DNA of 11,187 nt from an uncultured Lachnospiraceae bacterium (GCA_902496125.1 CABUZU010000063.1:1-11187); one strand, 5' to 3'; numbered from the stretch's first letter, positions 1 through 6,260 are shown. Program-made: numbers and translations. Notes: generated from the letters alone by a model not told the origin.

Positions 1-859
1 AAATTTCTCGAACAGAATTTAATACCGTCATAATTCCAACGTATAAATCCCCACCAAAGCTTTGCAACGTCGCATTACAGATAATTTGTGTTAAACTATT
101 TGTCATTGCCATTACAAATCCAGATACACCAAGTCCTGTCATCTTTAATACTCGCTTTGAGTTATCTAACTTCATAGATTCTTTATCTAATGTGAATAAA
201 GCCTTCTTTCCTGTTAAGAATCGAAAAACCCAAATCGCAGAAACTCCTTGACTAATTACCGTTGCAATCGCAGCTCCACGAACACCCATCTTTAAGAATA
301 CAACAAATACTAAGTCTAAAACAATATTACAAATTGCACCCATAAGAGTGGTAGCCATTCCAATTTTAGCAAAGCCTTGTGAATTAATAAAACTATTCAT
401 ACCAGCTCCTACCATTACAAATAAGGTGCCTAGTAAATAAATGGTTAAATATTCAGATGCATAGGGATAAATTTCATCCGATGCTCCAAATAAAAATAGA
501 ATCGGTTTCATAAAGATATAACAAACCATCATCATTACAATTCCTGTAATAATAAGCAACGAAAAGCAATTTCCCATTAACTTCTTTGCTTCTTTGATGT
601 CGCTTCGTCCTCTTGCCATACTACAAAGCGGTGCTCCTCCACTCGAAAACAACATATTAAATGCACTAATAATTGAGATAATTGGAAAACAAATTCCCAT
701 TCCCGTTAATGCTAAACTGTTATCGGATAACAGACCAATAAACATTCGGTCAACAATGTTGTAAAGCAATTGAACTAATTGAGCTACCGTTAGAGGAATT
801 GCCATGACTAAAATATTTTTTAACATTGAACCTTTTGAAAAATCATTTGTATTATTCAT
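1..859 (-). CDS. MATE family multidrug efflux transporter, N-terminal part (partial)
   Basis: An open frame of 286 codons starts at an ATG (859-857) and runs off the left edge of the window, so the C-terminal third is missing. The protein begins MNNTNDFSKGSMLKNILVMA and continues with alternating hydrophobic helices. The stretch IPLTVAQLVQLLYNIVDRMF near residues 21-40 is the typical first helix of MATE proteins, followed by a loop like FSSGGAPLCSMARGR near residue 75. MATE proteins are inner-membrane antiporters that export drugs or metabolites using Na+ or H+ gradients; this one resembles the DinF/MepA-type branch of Firmicutes. The start is fixed by a GGAGG site (871-867) seven bases upstream. 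It is transcribed divergently from the flavin-type protein at 942. The family call is firm; the substrate cannot be told. Confidence 0.9.
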   Translation of the reverse strand, partial: MNNTNDFSKGSMLKNILVMAIPLTVAQLVQLLYNIVDRMFIGLLSDNSLALTGMGICFPIISIISAFNMLFSSGGAPLCSMARGRSDIKEAKKLMGNCFSLLIITGIVMMMVCYIFMKPILFLFGASDEIYPYASEYLTIYLLGTLFVMVGAGMNSFINSQGFAKIGMATTLMGAICNIVLDLVFVVFLKMGVRGAAIATVISQGVSAIWVFRFLTGKKALFTLDKESMKLDNSKRVLKMTGLGVSGFVMAMTNSLTQIICNATLQSFGGDLYVGIMTVLNSVREI

Positions 860-876
860 TCTTCTTCCTCCCTCGT

Positions 877-905
877 TTGACATTATAGCATAAAAATAGT
901 ATACT
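877..905 (+). promoter_or_regulatory. Promoter of the split-barrel flavoprotein gene
   Basis: A perfect -35 TTGACA (877-882) and TATACT (900-905) are separated by 17 bases. Transcription should start near 912, about 30 bases before the ATG at 942. Its -35 overlaps the -10 of the opposing MATE promoter. Confidence 0.75.
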
Positions 906-910
906 GTGAC
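882..910 (-). promoter_or_regulatory. Promoter of the MATE gene
   Basis: On the minus strand a perfect TATAAT (887-882) is preceded, after 17 bases, by GTCACA (910-905; four of six match to TTGACA). The start of transcription would fall near 875, giving a leader of only about 15 bases that holds the GGAGG site. It overlaps the plus-strand promoter at 877-905 almost completely. Confidence 0.55.
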
Positions 911-941
911 TAAGAATATTTGTTGAATGGAGGACTTTTTT

Positions 942-1349
942 ATGGCAAACGAAGCAATTCAAAAAGTAAATGATTTTTTAAAAGAGGCTAATACTTACTA
1001 TTTAGCAACAGTAGAAGATGACCAACCAAGAGTAAGACCTTTTGGTACTGTTAACATCTTTGATGGTAAATTATACATCCAGACTGGTAAAGTAAAAGAC
1101 GTTGCAAAACAGCTTGAAAAAAATCCTAAAGCTGAAATTTCTGCAATGGTTGGAGATAAATGGATTCGTGTTAGTGGTAAATTAGTAGTGGATGAACGTA
1201 TTGAAGCCCAAACCTCTATGCTTGATGCTTATCCTAGCTTACAGGCAATGTATAAACCTGGCGATGGTAATACAACTGTTCTTTACTTTGAAGATGCAAC
1301 AGCTACATTTTGTTCCTTTACAGCAGAACCTGAGGTAGTCAAGTTCTAA
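942..1349 (+). CDS. Pyridoxamine 5'-phosphate oxidase-like split-barrel protein
   Basis: This 135-residue protein (MANEAIQKVNDFLKEANTYY at the start) belongs to the small FMN-binding split-barrel family related to pyridoxamine 5'-phosphate oxidase and NimA-type proteins. The diagnostic part is LATVEDDQPRVRPFGTV near residues 21-37, followed by a beta-rich core (KLYIQTGKVKDVAKQLEKNP, then WIRVSGKLVVDER). Such proteins usually bind FMN, F420 or heme; the true substrate is rarely known. I chose ATG 942 because GGAGG (929-933) lies eight bases upstream. An in-frame ATG at 927 overlaps that site and has no RBS of its own. The gene is monocistronic, with its own promoter and a strong terminator. 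It probably does not make vitamin B6, since true PdxH is longer. Confidence 0.85.
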   Translation: MANEAIQKVNDFLKEANTYYLATVEDDQPRVRPFGTVNIFDGKLYIQTGKVKDVAKQLEKNPKAEISAMVGDKWIRVSGKLVVDERIEAQTSMLDAYPSLQAMYKPGDGNTTVLYFEDATATFCSFTAEPEVVKF

Positions 1350-1356
1350 TTGTATC

Positions 1357-1384
1357 AAAAGAGATGGTCACCCATCTCTTTTTT
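1357..1384 (+). terminator. Rho-independent terminator of the split-barrel gene
   Basis: GAGATGG (1361-1367) pairs with CCATCTC (1372-1378) around a four-base loop. The flanking A-run and T-run extend the stem. It sits eight bases after the stop codon. Confidence 0.9.
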
Positions 1385-1386
1385 AA

Positions 1387-1415
1387 TTGACAAATTGTGC
1401 TCTTTTTGTTAAACT
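1387..1415 (+). promoter_or_regulatory. Promoter of the truncated membrane ORF
   Basis: A perfect TTGACA (1387-1392) is followed after 17 bases by TAAACT (1410-1415). It directs transcription toward the AAGGAGG site at 1432-1438. It starts immediately after the preceding terminator. Confidence 0.6.
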
Positions 1416-1444
1416 ACAATTATAAATCACCAAGGAGGGATGTT

Positions 1445-1621
1445 ATGAAAAAACAACTTAAAATCTGTTTCTTAATTCTTTTTATCATTCTCTGTTTCTA
1501 CTCAATCTGGTCCACTATATCTACCTCTAACACTAAAATCGAATCCCATAAACAATTTTGGAATCAAATTGAAAAAAATTTAATTCTTATCAAGTGTTGT
1601 ACTATCATCTTTATCGTATAA
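1445..1621 (+). pseudogene. 5' remnant of an unknown membrane/secreted protein gene, fused to AEC permease sequence
   Basis: The ORF starts at ATG 1445, six bases after AAGGAGG (1432-1438) and downstream of a good promoter, so expression signals are complete. It encodes about 58 residues. MKKQLKICFLILFIILCFYS looks like a signal anchor or signal peptide, followed by a polar stretch ending in FWNQIEKN. From about 1580 onward the frame reads antisense through the truncated AEC permease gene (LILIKCCTIIFIV), which is not a natural protein end. I infer that the original gene lost its 3' part in a deletion that also removed the 3' part of the convergent AEC gene. The original function is not recognisable. 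A genuine small membrane protein is the alternative, but the overlap with another gene's coding sequence argues against it. Confidence 0.5.
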
Positions 1622-1783
1622 ATTATAAAACATCATAATCGGGAAAAAGGCTTTAAAGACCATTTGATTTAATTTTCTCATAAAGTCTTCATCCACCATT
1701 TTACTTAGCTTTATTCCATATCCAAACGCAATATAAGCTAAAAACGGAACAACTGCATTTACTGCAATAATAAAATTATTCAT
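1580..1783 (-). pseudogene. AEC-family permease (auxin efflux carrier type), N-terminal remnant
   Basis: Sixty-seven codons from ATG 1783 encode MNNFIIAVNAVVPFLAYIAF and continue through KLNQMVFKAFFPIMMFYNLY to DKDDSTTLDKN and a stop. This matches the first two helices of the AEC permease family (about 310 residues, ten helices), which includes malate and malonate permeases of the MleP/MdcF kind. Everything after the second helix is missing. The ORF starts 17 bases after the stop of the upstream permease, so it was the last gene of that operon. Only a weak GGAAG lies upstream. A product this short cannot form the transporter; I treat it as a deletion remnant. The family call is fairly secure; the substrate is guessed from the malic enzyme neighbour. 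Confidence 0.75.
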
Positions 1784-1800
1784 TCACACTCACTTCTTCC

Positions 1801-3153
1801 TTAAAAATATCGAAGCCAAATGCCAATTGTGGAAATAATCAGTACAATTAGAGTTGCTGGAATCGCACTCTTACAGTACTGTCCCCAAGAAACATGATAG
1901 CCTTCTCGGTTTACTTCTGCAATTCCCACTACATTAGCAGAAGCACCAATTGGAGTTGCACTGCCACCAATATCCGTTCCCATTGATAGCACCCATGCAA
2001 GAGTAGAAAGAGGCATACCACTTGCTGCTGCAAGTGATTTAATAACTGGAACCATTGTTGCTGCAAATGGAATATTATCCACTAAAGCACTTGCTACTGC
2101 TGAAATCCAAATGATAATCGCTACCATAAGTTTATGATTACCACCACTAATCTTACCAATAAACTCGGCAATCATCTCCAAAATTCCAGTTTCTTCGAGT
2201 CCTCCAACTACTACAAATAATCCAATAAAGAATAATATTGTATCATAATCAACCTTTTTTAGCAATTCTAATGCGTCTTTTCCTGCTACAATTAGTGTAA
2301 TCACCGCAATAAAGGATCCAATAAATGCAACGGTTAAACCTGTCTGTGCATGAGTAACTAACATGACAATTGCACAAAGGAAAATCAATGCACTAATTAC
2401 AAAATATCTTTTATTTGTAATCGCCTTACTAGGGTCTAAATCGATATTCCCAACAATTTCTTGAGTTGGTCGTAATTCCTTTCTAAAACAGAAATAAAAA
2501 TAAATGATAATAAAAATGAGGGAAATTCCTGCTAATACACCGGTATTTGTAATAAAATCGGTAAAGGAATATCTTAGAGACGTTCCAATAATAATATTGG
2601 GTGGGTCTCCACACATCGTCGCAGAACCGCCAAGATTTGCACAAAAAATCTCAGCTAAAACCATCGGAACTGGATTAAACTTCAGTAACTTAGCAAGTTC
2701 TACAGAGACTGCTGCTAAGAATAAAATTACCGTAATACTATCAATAAACATTGCTAAAATCGAAGACATTAGCATAAATGAGATAAAAATTGGAATAACT
2801 TGATAGTTTACTAACTTTGCAATCGTCATACAAAGCCAATGAAAGAATCCTGCTTTTGCCATTCCCTCTACCATAACCATCATTCCTAAAATAAAAATAA
2901 TCGTTGCCCAGTTAATTCCTATTGAACTCTCACTTACTTCTCCGGCTTGATACCAAAAATCAATCGTAAAAATACTTCGAATATTTAATACTTCGAATAT
3001 AGCATTGACACTTTTCATACAAACACCAAATACCAATACTAAGGTTAATAGTCCACAGGTTAAAGTTACATATTGTCTTTTAAATTTTTCTGAAATAATT
3101 AGTGCAAACATTACAATAAATATTGCGACTGCTATAATCTGTGCTACTGCCAT
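1801..3153 (-). CDS. SLC13/ArsB-NhaD superfamily ion permease
   Basis: A complete 450-residue, very hydrophobic protein with about 11-12 membrane helices. It belongs to the ion transporter superfamily that includes ArsB, NhaD, the P-protein and SLC13 carriers. The two inverted halves carry the usual motifs: GGSATMCGDPPNIIIGTS near residues 175-192, and GTDIGGSATPIGASANVVGI near residues 396-415. FIDSITVILFLAA and LVDNIPFAATMVPV are the paired helix-break segments. AGGAGG (3165-3160) lies six bases before the ATG. Upstream is a malic enzyme remnant and downstream an AEC remnant, so a dicarboxylate such as malate is a reasonable guess, but Na+/H+ exchange or another anion is also possible. It is the only intact gene of this cluster. 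A terminator ends just ahead of its RBS, so its expression depends on readthrough or an unseen promoter. Confidence 0.85.
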   Translation of the reverse strand: MAVAQIIAVAIFIVMFALIISEKFKRQYVTLTCGLLTLVLVFGVCMKSVNAIFEVLNIRSIFTIDFWYQAGEVSESSIGINWATIIFILGMMVMVEGMAKAGFFHWLCMTIAKLVNYQVIPIFISFMLMSSILAMFIDSITVILFLAAVSVELAKLLKFNPVPMVLAEIFCANLGGSATMCGDPPNIIIGTSLRYSFTDFITNTGVLAGISLIFIIIYFYFCFRKELRPTQEIVGNIDLDPSKAITNKRYFVISALIFLCAIVMLVTHAQTGLTVAFIGSFIAVITLIVAGKDALELLKKVDYDTILFFIGLFVVVGGLEETGILEMIAEFIGKISGGNHKLMVAIIIWISAVASALVDNIPFAATMVPVIKSLAAASGMPLSTLAWVLSMGTDIGGSATPIGASANVVGIAEVNREGYHVSWGQYCKSAIPATLIVLIISTIGIWLRYF

Positions 3154-3169
3154 AATAATCCTCCTAGAT

Positions 3170-3223
3170 AAAAAAAGAGCTATCCTATTTCACTGAAGTT
3201 TTCTACAGAAAATACGATAGCTC
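3170..3223 (-). terminator. Intrinsic terminator between the malic enzyme remnant and the permease
   Basis: GAGCTATC (3177-3184) and GATAGCTC (3216-3223) form a perfect 8-bp stem. Inside it TATTT/AAATA and further short pairs can form. On the minus strand the stem is followed by seven T (3176-3170). It stands 18 bases after the malic enzyme stop, and the T-run ends 16 bases before the permease ATG, leaving no room for a promoter between them. Confidence 0.85.
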
Positions 3224-3241
3224 ATTTAAAAGTTTTAAGTT

Positions 3242-3742
3242 TTACTTAGTAATTCCCTGTTCTATTGCTTTTTCCTTTACTGCTTTTGCGACTGCGTTTG
3301 CGACTCTCTCATCAAATGCCCCTGGAATAATATAATCCGCACGTAGTTCATCTTCTGAAATAATACTTGCAATTGCATAAACGGCTGCAATTTTCATTTC
3401 TTCTGTGATATCTGTAGCCTTTGCTTCTAATGCTCCTTTAAACACTTCTGGAAATACTAATACATTATTAATCTGATTTGGATAATCGGAACGACCTGTG
3501 GCAATTACATAAGCGCCACCCTCTTTCGCTTCCTCTGGCATAATTTCTGGTGTAGGATTTGCCATTGCAAACACAATTGTTTTTTTTGCCATTGTACTTA
3601 CCATCTTAGCAGTTACAATCTTAGGTGCTGAAACACCAATAAATACATCTTTTCCTTCCATAATCTGTGCCAAATTTCCATGTTGCTGTTCTTTATTGGT
3701 CTTTCTTGCCATCTCTTCTTGTGCTGGATTGTTATCTCTTTT
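3242..3742 (-). pseudogene. NAD(P)-dependent malic enzyme, C-terminal fragment
   Basis: The frame encodes the C-terminal part of a bacterial malic enzyme (malate + NAD(P)+ to pyruvate + CO2). Visible are ADVFIGVSAP-like KDVFIGVSAPKIVTAKMV, then IVFAMANPTPEIMPEEAKEG, ATGRSDYPNQINNVLVFPEV, and ADYIIPGAFDERVANAVAKA. These belong to the NAD-binding domain and C-terminal cap. Family-like sequence can be read back from the ATG at 3712 through RDNNPAQEE to 3737. An in-frame TAA follows at 3745-3743 next to a run of six A. The substrate-binding N-terminal half and the Rossmann GAGSAG loop, about 230 residues of a usual ~390, are absent upstream in all three frames. ATG 3712 lacks a real RBS. I read it as a truncated, non-functional gene. 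A homopolymer slip at 3740-3745 may also be present. Confidence 0.85.
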
Positions 3743-3856
3743 TTAGTTGATTCAATTGTTGCCAGTAATGTGATATCTATTTTTCTACCATTTTCTAGAT
3801 AATATCAACCTTTTACAATATCATAAAAAAATTCTATATGTGTCACATTATTTTGT

Positions 3857-3903
3857 TGTATGCAATAAAAAATCATTGCATACATACTAATGCATATTAT
3901 GCA
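3857..3903. promoter_or_regulatory. Pair of palindromes with TGCATA half-sites (possible operators)
   Basis: TGTATGCAAT (3857-3866) and ATTGCATACA (3875-3884) are a perfect 10-bp inverted repeat with an 8-base spacer. Seven bases on, TGCATA (3891-3896) and TATGCA (3898-3903) form a second one around a single T. All four half-sites share TGCAT. No T-run follows on either strand, so they do not look like terminators. They lie in a gene-less stretch (3746-3958) upstream of the malic enzyme remnant and after the sigma-like gene. The binding protein is unknown; a regulator of the former malate operon is one guess. Nothing else convincing was seen in that stretch. Confidence 0.4.
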
Positions 3904-3958
3904 AAAAAGAATTCTTTCTGAAGTCTTTAGTATTTTATCCCTCATTTGTACATCTTTA

Positions 3959-4732
3959 TTAACTCAAAGAAGATTCATCAATATTCATTGCACTGATTGA
4001 ATGCTTCATAACCGTTCGTACTTCATCTTCACTAATGTGTAATTTCTGTGCTAATTCTTCTAATGTAGGTTCACGTTCTAATTCATCTGCTAGTTCTGCC
4101 GAAACCTTAAGCAAACGATTTGCCCTGTCTGCAATCTTTTCTTTAATACTATTGCTTCCTTGATATTCTTCAATCATCATCTCTAATGCACGGTCTACTT
4201 CAGCTTCTAATGCTTCCCAATAATTATGAGACTTTGCTTCCATAATATAGAGCATCAATGCCATATTCGCCTCTTGAATTAAATCCGTAATAGGAACTCC
4301 ACGTCCAACATACTTTTTTGCATACTGCGCAACTCTTGATAAGCTACCTTCTACCAAACGACTTTTTGCCATCTCATCTCCGTTTTGAACTAACGTACAT
4401 AATTTTTCAATTTCTTCTAATTCACAAGGGATGATTGTTTCTAAATCTGACATATAGGTTCGATAAATCTCTGTCTCTTGAATATTTAGACGACTGCTAT
4501 CTCGAACCGGTGCCATTTTTTTCTTCTTAGTAGGTTTTGGCTTGTTTTCTATTTCATCCGAAATTTTAATACGTTCTCCCTGTAGATAAGTATAAACTGC
4601 TTGTAACTTATCCTCTGGTAATTGTAATTCTTTCATGCTTTCATGAATCTGAGCATAGGTTAAGGTATTATTCTGACTAGCAGCCTTATCCTTTAACTCT
4701 TCTATTAATTGCATAAATAAGTTTTCATTCAT
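3959..4732 (-). CDS. Sigma70-like protein lacking regions 2.3/2.4 and 4
   Basis: A 257-residue protein related to the primary sigma factor. Residues 5-60 resemble region 1.1 (LIEELKDKAASQNNTLTYAQ and following). A Lys-rich linker spans 62-72. Residues 88-163 match regions 1.2 to 2.2 (NGDEMAKSRLVEGSLSRVAQ, then YAKKYVGRGVPITDLIQEAN), the main RNA polymerase core contact. After about residue 165 the aromatic promoter-melting and -10 recognition segment (FSTYATWWIRQAI in RpoD) is replaced by NYWEALEAEVDRALEMMIEE. Residues 206-244 again match region 3 (LADELEREPTLEELAQKLHI). The protein ends there, with no region 4. It should bind core polymerase but not recognise a normal promoter, so a regulatory or antagonist role is inferred. 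ATG 4732 has no close RBS; AAGGATAGG lies at about 11-18 bases, suggesting modest translation. Confidence 0.8.
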   Translation of the reverse strand: MNENLFMQLIEELKDKAASQNNTLTYAQIHESMKELQLPEDKLQAVYTYLQGERIKISDEIENKPKPTKKKKMAPVRDSSRLNIQETEIYRTYMSDLETIIPCELEEIEKLCTLVQNGDEMAKSRLVEGSLSRVAQYAKKYVGRGVPITDLIQEANMALMLYIMEAKSHNYWEALEAEVDRALEMMIEEYQGSNSIKEKIADRANRLLKVSAELADELEREPTLEELAQKLHISEDEVRTVMKHSISAMNIDESSLS

Positions 4733-4771
4733 TTATCTTGTTACCTATCCTTTTTTGTAGTGCTTATTTTG

Positions 4772-4800
4772 ATTATAGCCCAATACTACAAAAAAAGCAA
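4772..4800 (-). promoter_or_regulatory. Likely promoter of the sigma-like gene
   Basis: A perfect TATAAT (4777-4772) has TTGCTT (4800-4795) 17 bases upstream, three of six matching the -35 consensus. The -35 hexamer lies inside the 3' arm and T-run of the preceding terminator. Transcription would start near 4765, about 33 bases before the ATG. Confidence 0.5.
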
Positions 4801-4815
4801 CTCTATCCGAGTTGC
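4790..4815 (-). terminator. Intrinsic terminator upstream of the sigma-like gene
   Basis: GCAACTC (4797-4803) pairs with GAGTTGC (4809-4815) across a five-base loop. The minus strand continues with seven T (4796-4790). The plus strand also has six T after the stem (4817-4822), so it can work in both directions. It is the second terminator after purA, and either backs that one up or ends a short transcript. Confidence 0.8.
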
Positions 4816-4868
4816 CTTTTTTGATATACGTGTGGGGTTTCCTATTTAAAATAGGATTTATTGTGTGG
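4790..4868 (-). ncRNA. Possible small RNA or attenuated leader
   Basis: Between the purA terminator and the next one a perfect TATAAT (4880-4875) occurs on the minus strand, with TTGTCT 15 bases upstream (short spacer). A transcript from about 4868 to the T-run at 4790 would be about 79 nt. It holds two CCCACAC copies (4869-4863 and 4836-4830) around the palindrome CCTATTTAAAATAGG (4841-4855), then the terminator hairpin. It could be a small RNA or the attenuated leader of the sigma-like gene. No homology is recognised. Confidence 0.25.
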
Positions 4869-4889
4869 GAAAAAATTATACTAATAAAC

Positions 4890-4940
4890 AAAAAAAGACA
4901 AAGACGCACTGATAGTGTTTATCAGACGCCTTTGTCTTTT
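4890..4940 (-). terminator. purA terminator
   Basis: AAAAGACAAAG (4893-4903) and CTTTGTCTTTT (4930-4940) form an 11-bp outer stem. CTGATA/TATCAG (4909-4914, 4920-4925) forms an inner stem, with a small internal loop between. Seven T follow on the minus strand (4896-4890). It begins about 45 bases after the purA stop. Confidence 0.9.
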
Positions 4941-4985
4941 CTTAGTTAAAGATTATAAACTGTTTTCAAATAATTGTCAAGAACT

Positions 4986-6260
4986 TTATCTGTAAATAAT
5001 TTCATCTCTCTTAGGACCATTAGAAACCATCTTAATTGGTACTTCTAATTCTTTTTCGATAAATTCGATGTAATCTCTACATTCTTTTGGTAAATCTTCA
5101 TACTTCTTAATACCACGAATATCGCAGTTCCATCCTGGAAGTACTTTAAGTACAGGTTTTGCTTTCTCAAGTAAAGCAGTTGCTGGGAAGTCTTTTGTTA
5201 CCTTACCATCAATTTCATAACCTACACATACTGGAATTTCTTTTAAATATCCTAGTACATCTAAAACAGTAAGAACAACTTCTGTTGCACCCTGTACACG
5301 ACAACCATAACGGCTTGCTACTGCATCAAACCAACCCATACGTCTAGGTCTACCAGTTGTTGCACCAAACTCACCAGCGTCACCGCCACGTCTTCTAAGT
5401 TCATCTGCTTCTTCGCCAAAGATTTCACTTACGAATGCACCACCACCTACTGCACTTGAATAAGCTTTTACTACAGTAGTGATATTTTTGATTTCATAAG
5501 GTGGAATACCTGCACCAATTGCACCATAAGCTGCAATAGTTGAAGAAGAAGTTACCATTGGATAAATACCAAAATCAGGATCTTTTAATGAACCTAACTG
5601 ACCTTCTAATAAGATATTCTTACCTTCTTTAATTGCATTGTGTAAGTAAAGACCGGTATCACAAACATAAGGTGCTACCATATCTCTATATTCATGTAAT
5701 GTAGCCATAATTTCTTCTTTTACTAATAATGGCTTGTGATATAAATGCTCTAACATTACATTCTTAAGTGTTACGATTTTTTCTACACGGTCATTTAAAG
5801 TCGCTTCATCAAATAGTTCATTTACCTGAATACCAATTTTAGCAAATTTATCTGAGTAAAATGGTGCAATACCTGACTTTGTAGAACCAAATGATTTACC
5901 AGCTAAACGTTCTTCTTCATAAGTATCAAATAAAACATGATATGGCATAAGTACCTGTGCTCTATCAGATACTAAAATCTTAGGAGCCGGAACTCCACGT
6001 TTCTTAATTTCTTCAATTTCCTCAAACAATTTAGGAATATTTAAAGCAACTCCATTACCAATAATATTGGTTGTTTTACTGCTAAAAGAACCAGATGGTA
6101 ATAGATGTAATGCAAATTTACCATAATCGTTAATAATGGTGTGACCGGCATTGCTTCCGCCCTGGAAACGAATAACAATGTCTGCCTCCTGTGCAAGCAT
6201 ATCGGTAATTTTACCTTTACCTTCATCGCCCCAATTACAACCAACAACTGCTCTAACCAT
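4986..6260 (-). CDS. purA: Adenylosuccinate synthetase
   Basis: Joins IMP and aspartate using GTP, the first step from IMP to AMP, in the cytosol. The 424-residue length is normal. WGDEGKGK (10-17) with Asp12 and GGSNAGHT (34-41) with His40 match the catalytic loop and base pair of the family. VTSSST (236-241), ATTGRPRRMGWFDAV (300-314) and PGWNCDIRG (375-383) also fit. Two conserved places differ: the usual TTGRGIGPAYEDK is STKSGIAPFYSDK (126-138), and EGAQG is EGQLG (219-223), so Leu222 aligns with the IMP-contacting Gln of E. coli PurA. This looks like a divergent clostridial subclass rather than a broken gene, because the rest is well kept. GGAGG (6272-6268) lies seven bases before the ATG. 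It has its own promoter and terminator and sits just downstream of the purC-purF-purB operon. Confidence 0.93.
   Translation of the reverse strand: MVRAVVGCNWGDEGKGKITDMLAQEADIVIRFQGGSNAGHTIINDYGKFALHLLPSGSFSSKTTNIIGNGVALNIPKLFEEIEEIKKRGVPAPKILVSDRAQVLMPYHVLFDTYEEERLAGKSFGSTKSGIAPFYSDKFAKIGIQVNELFDEATLNDRVEKIVTLKNVMLEHLYHKPLLVKEEIMATLHEYRDMVAPYVCDTGLYLHNAIKEGKNILLEGQLGSLKDPDFGIYPMVTSSSTIAAYGAIGAGIPPYEIKNITTVVKAYSSAVGGGAFVSEIFGEEADELRRRGGDAGEFGATTGRPRRMGWFDAVASRYGCRVQGATEVVLTVLDVLGYLKEIPVCVGYEIDGKVTKDFPATALLEKAKPVLKVLPGWNCDIRGIKKYEDLPKECRDYIEFIEKELEVPIKMVSNGPKRDEIIYR

Noticed and set aside
927..941. Earlier in-frame ATG for the split-barrel protein at 927
   Set aside because: It overlaps the GGAGG site that serves ATG 942 and has no ribosome binding site of its own; family members start close to the later Met.
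2504..2803. Plus-strand ORF inside the permease gene; similar ones at 3005-3196, 6141-6392, 8737-8931, 9308-9673 and 9774-10004
   Set aside because: All lie antisense to well-identified genes, lack good RBSs and give low-complexity or unfamiliar proteins. They are shadows.
3740..3745. Simple one-base frameshift as the only damage in the malic enzyme
   Set aside because: Reading on in the other two frames upstream gives no malic enzyme sequence (no GAGSAG loop or substrate domain), so a large part is truly missing.
3841..3903. Start of a CRISPR or other repeat array
   Set aside because: Only two unequal palindromes with different spacing; no repeat-spacer periodicity here or elsewhere in the window.
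3901..3958. Terminator for the sigma-like gene using the AAAGAATTCTTT palindrome near 3907-3918
   Set aside because: The palindrome has no loop and few GC pairs; the T-run is short, so support is too weak.
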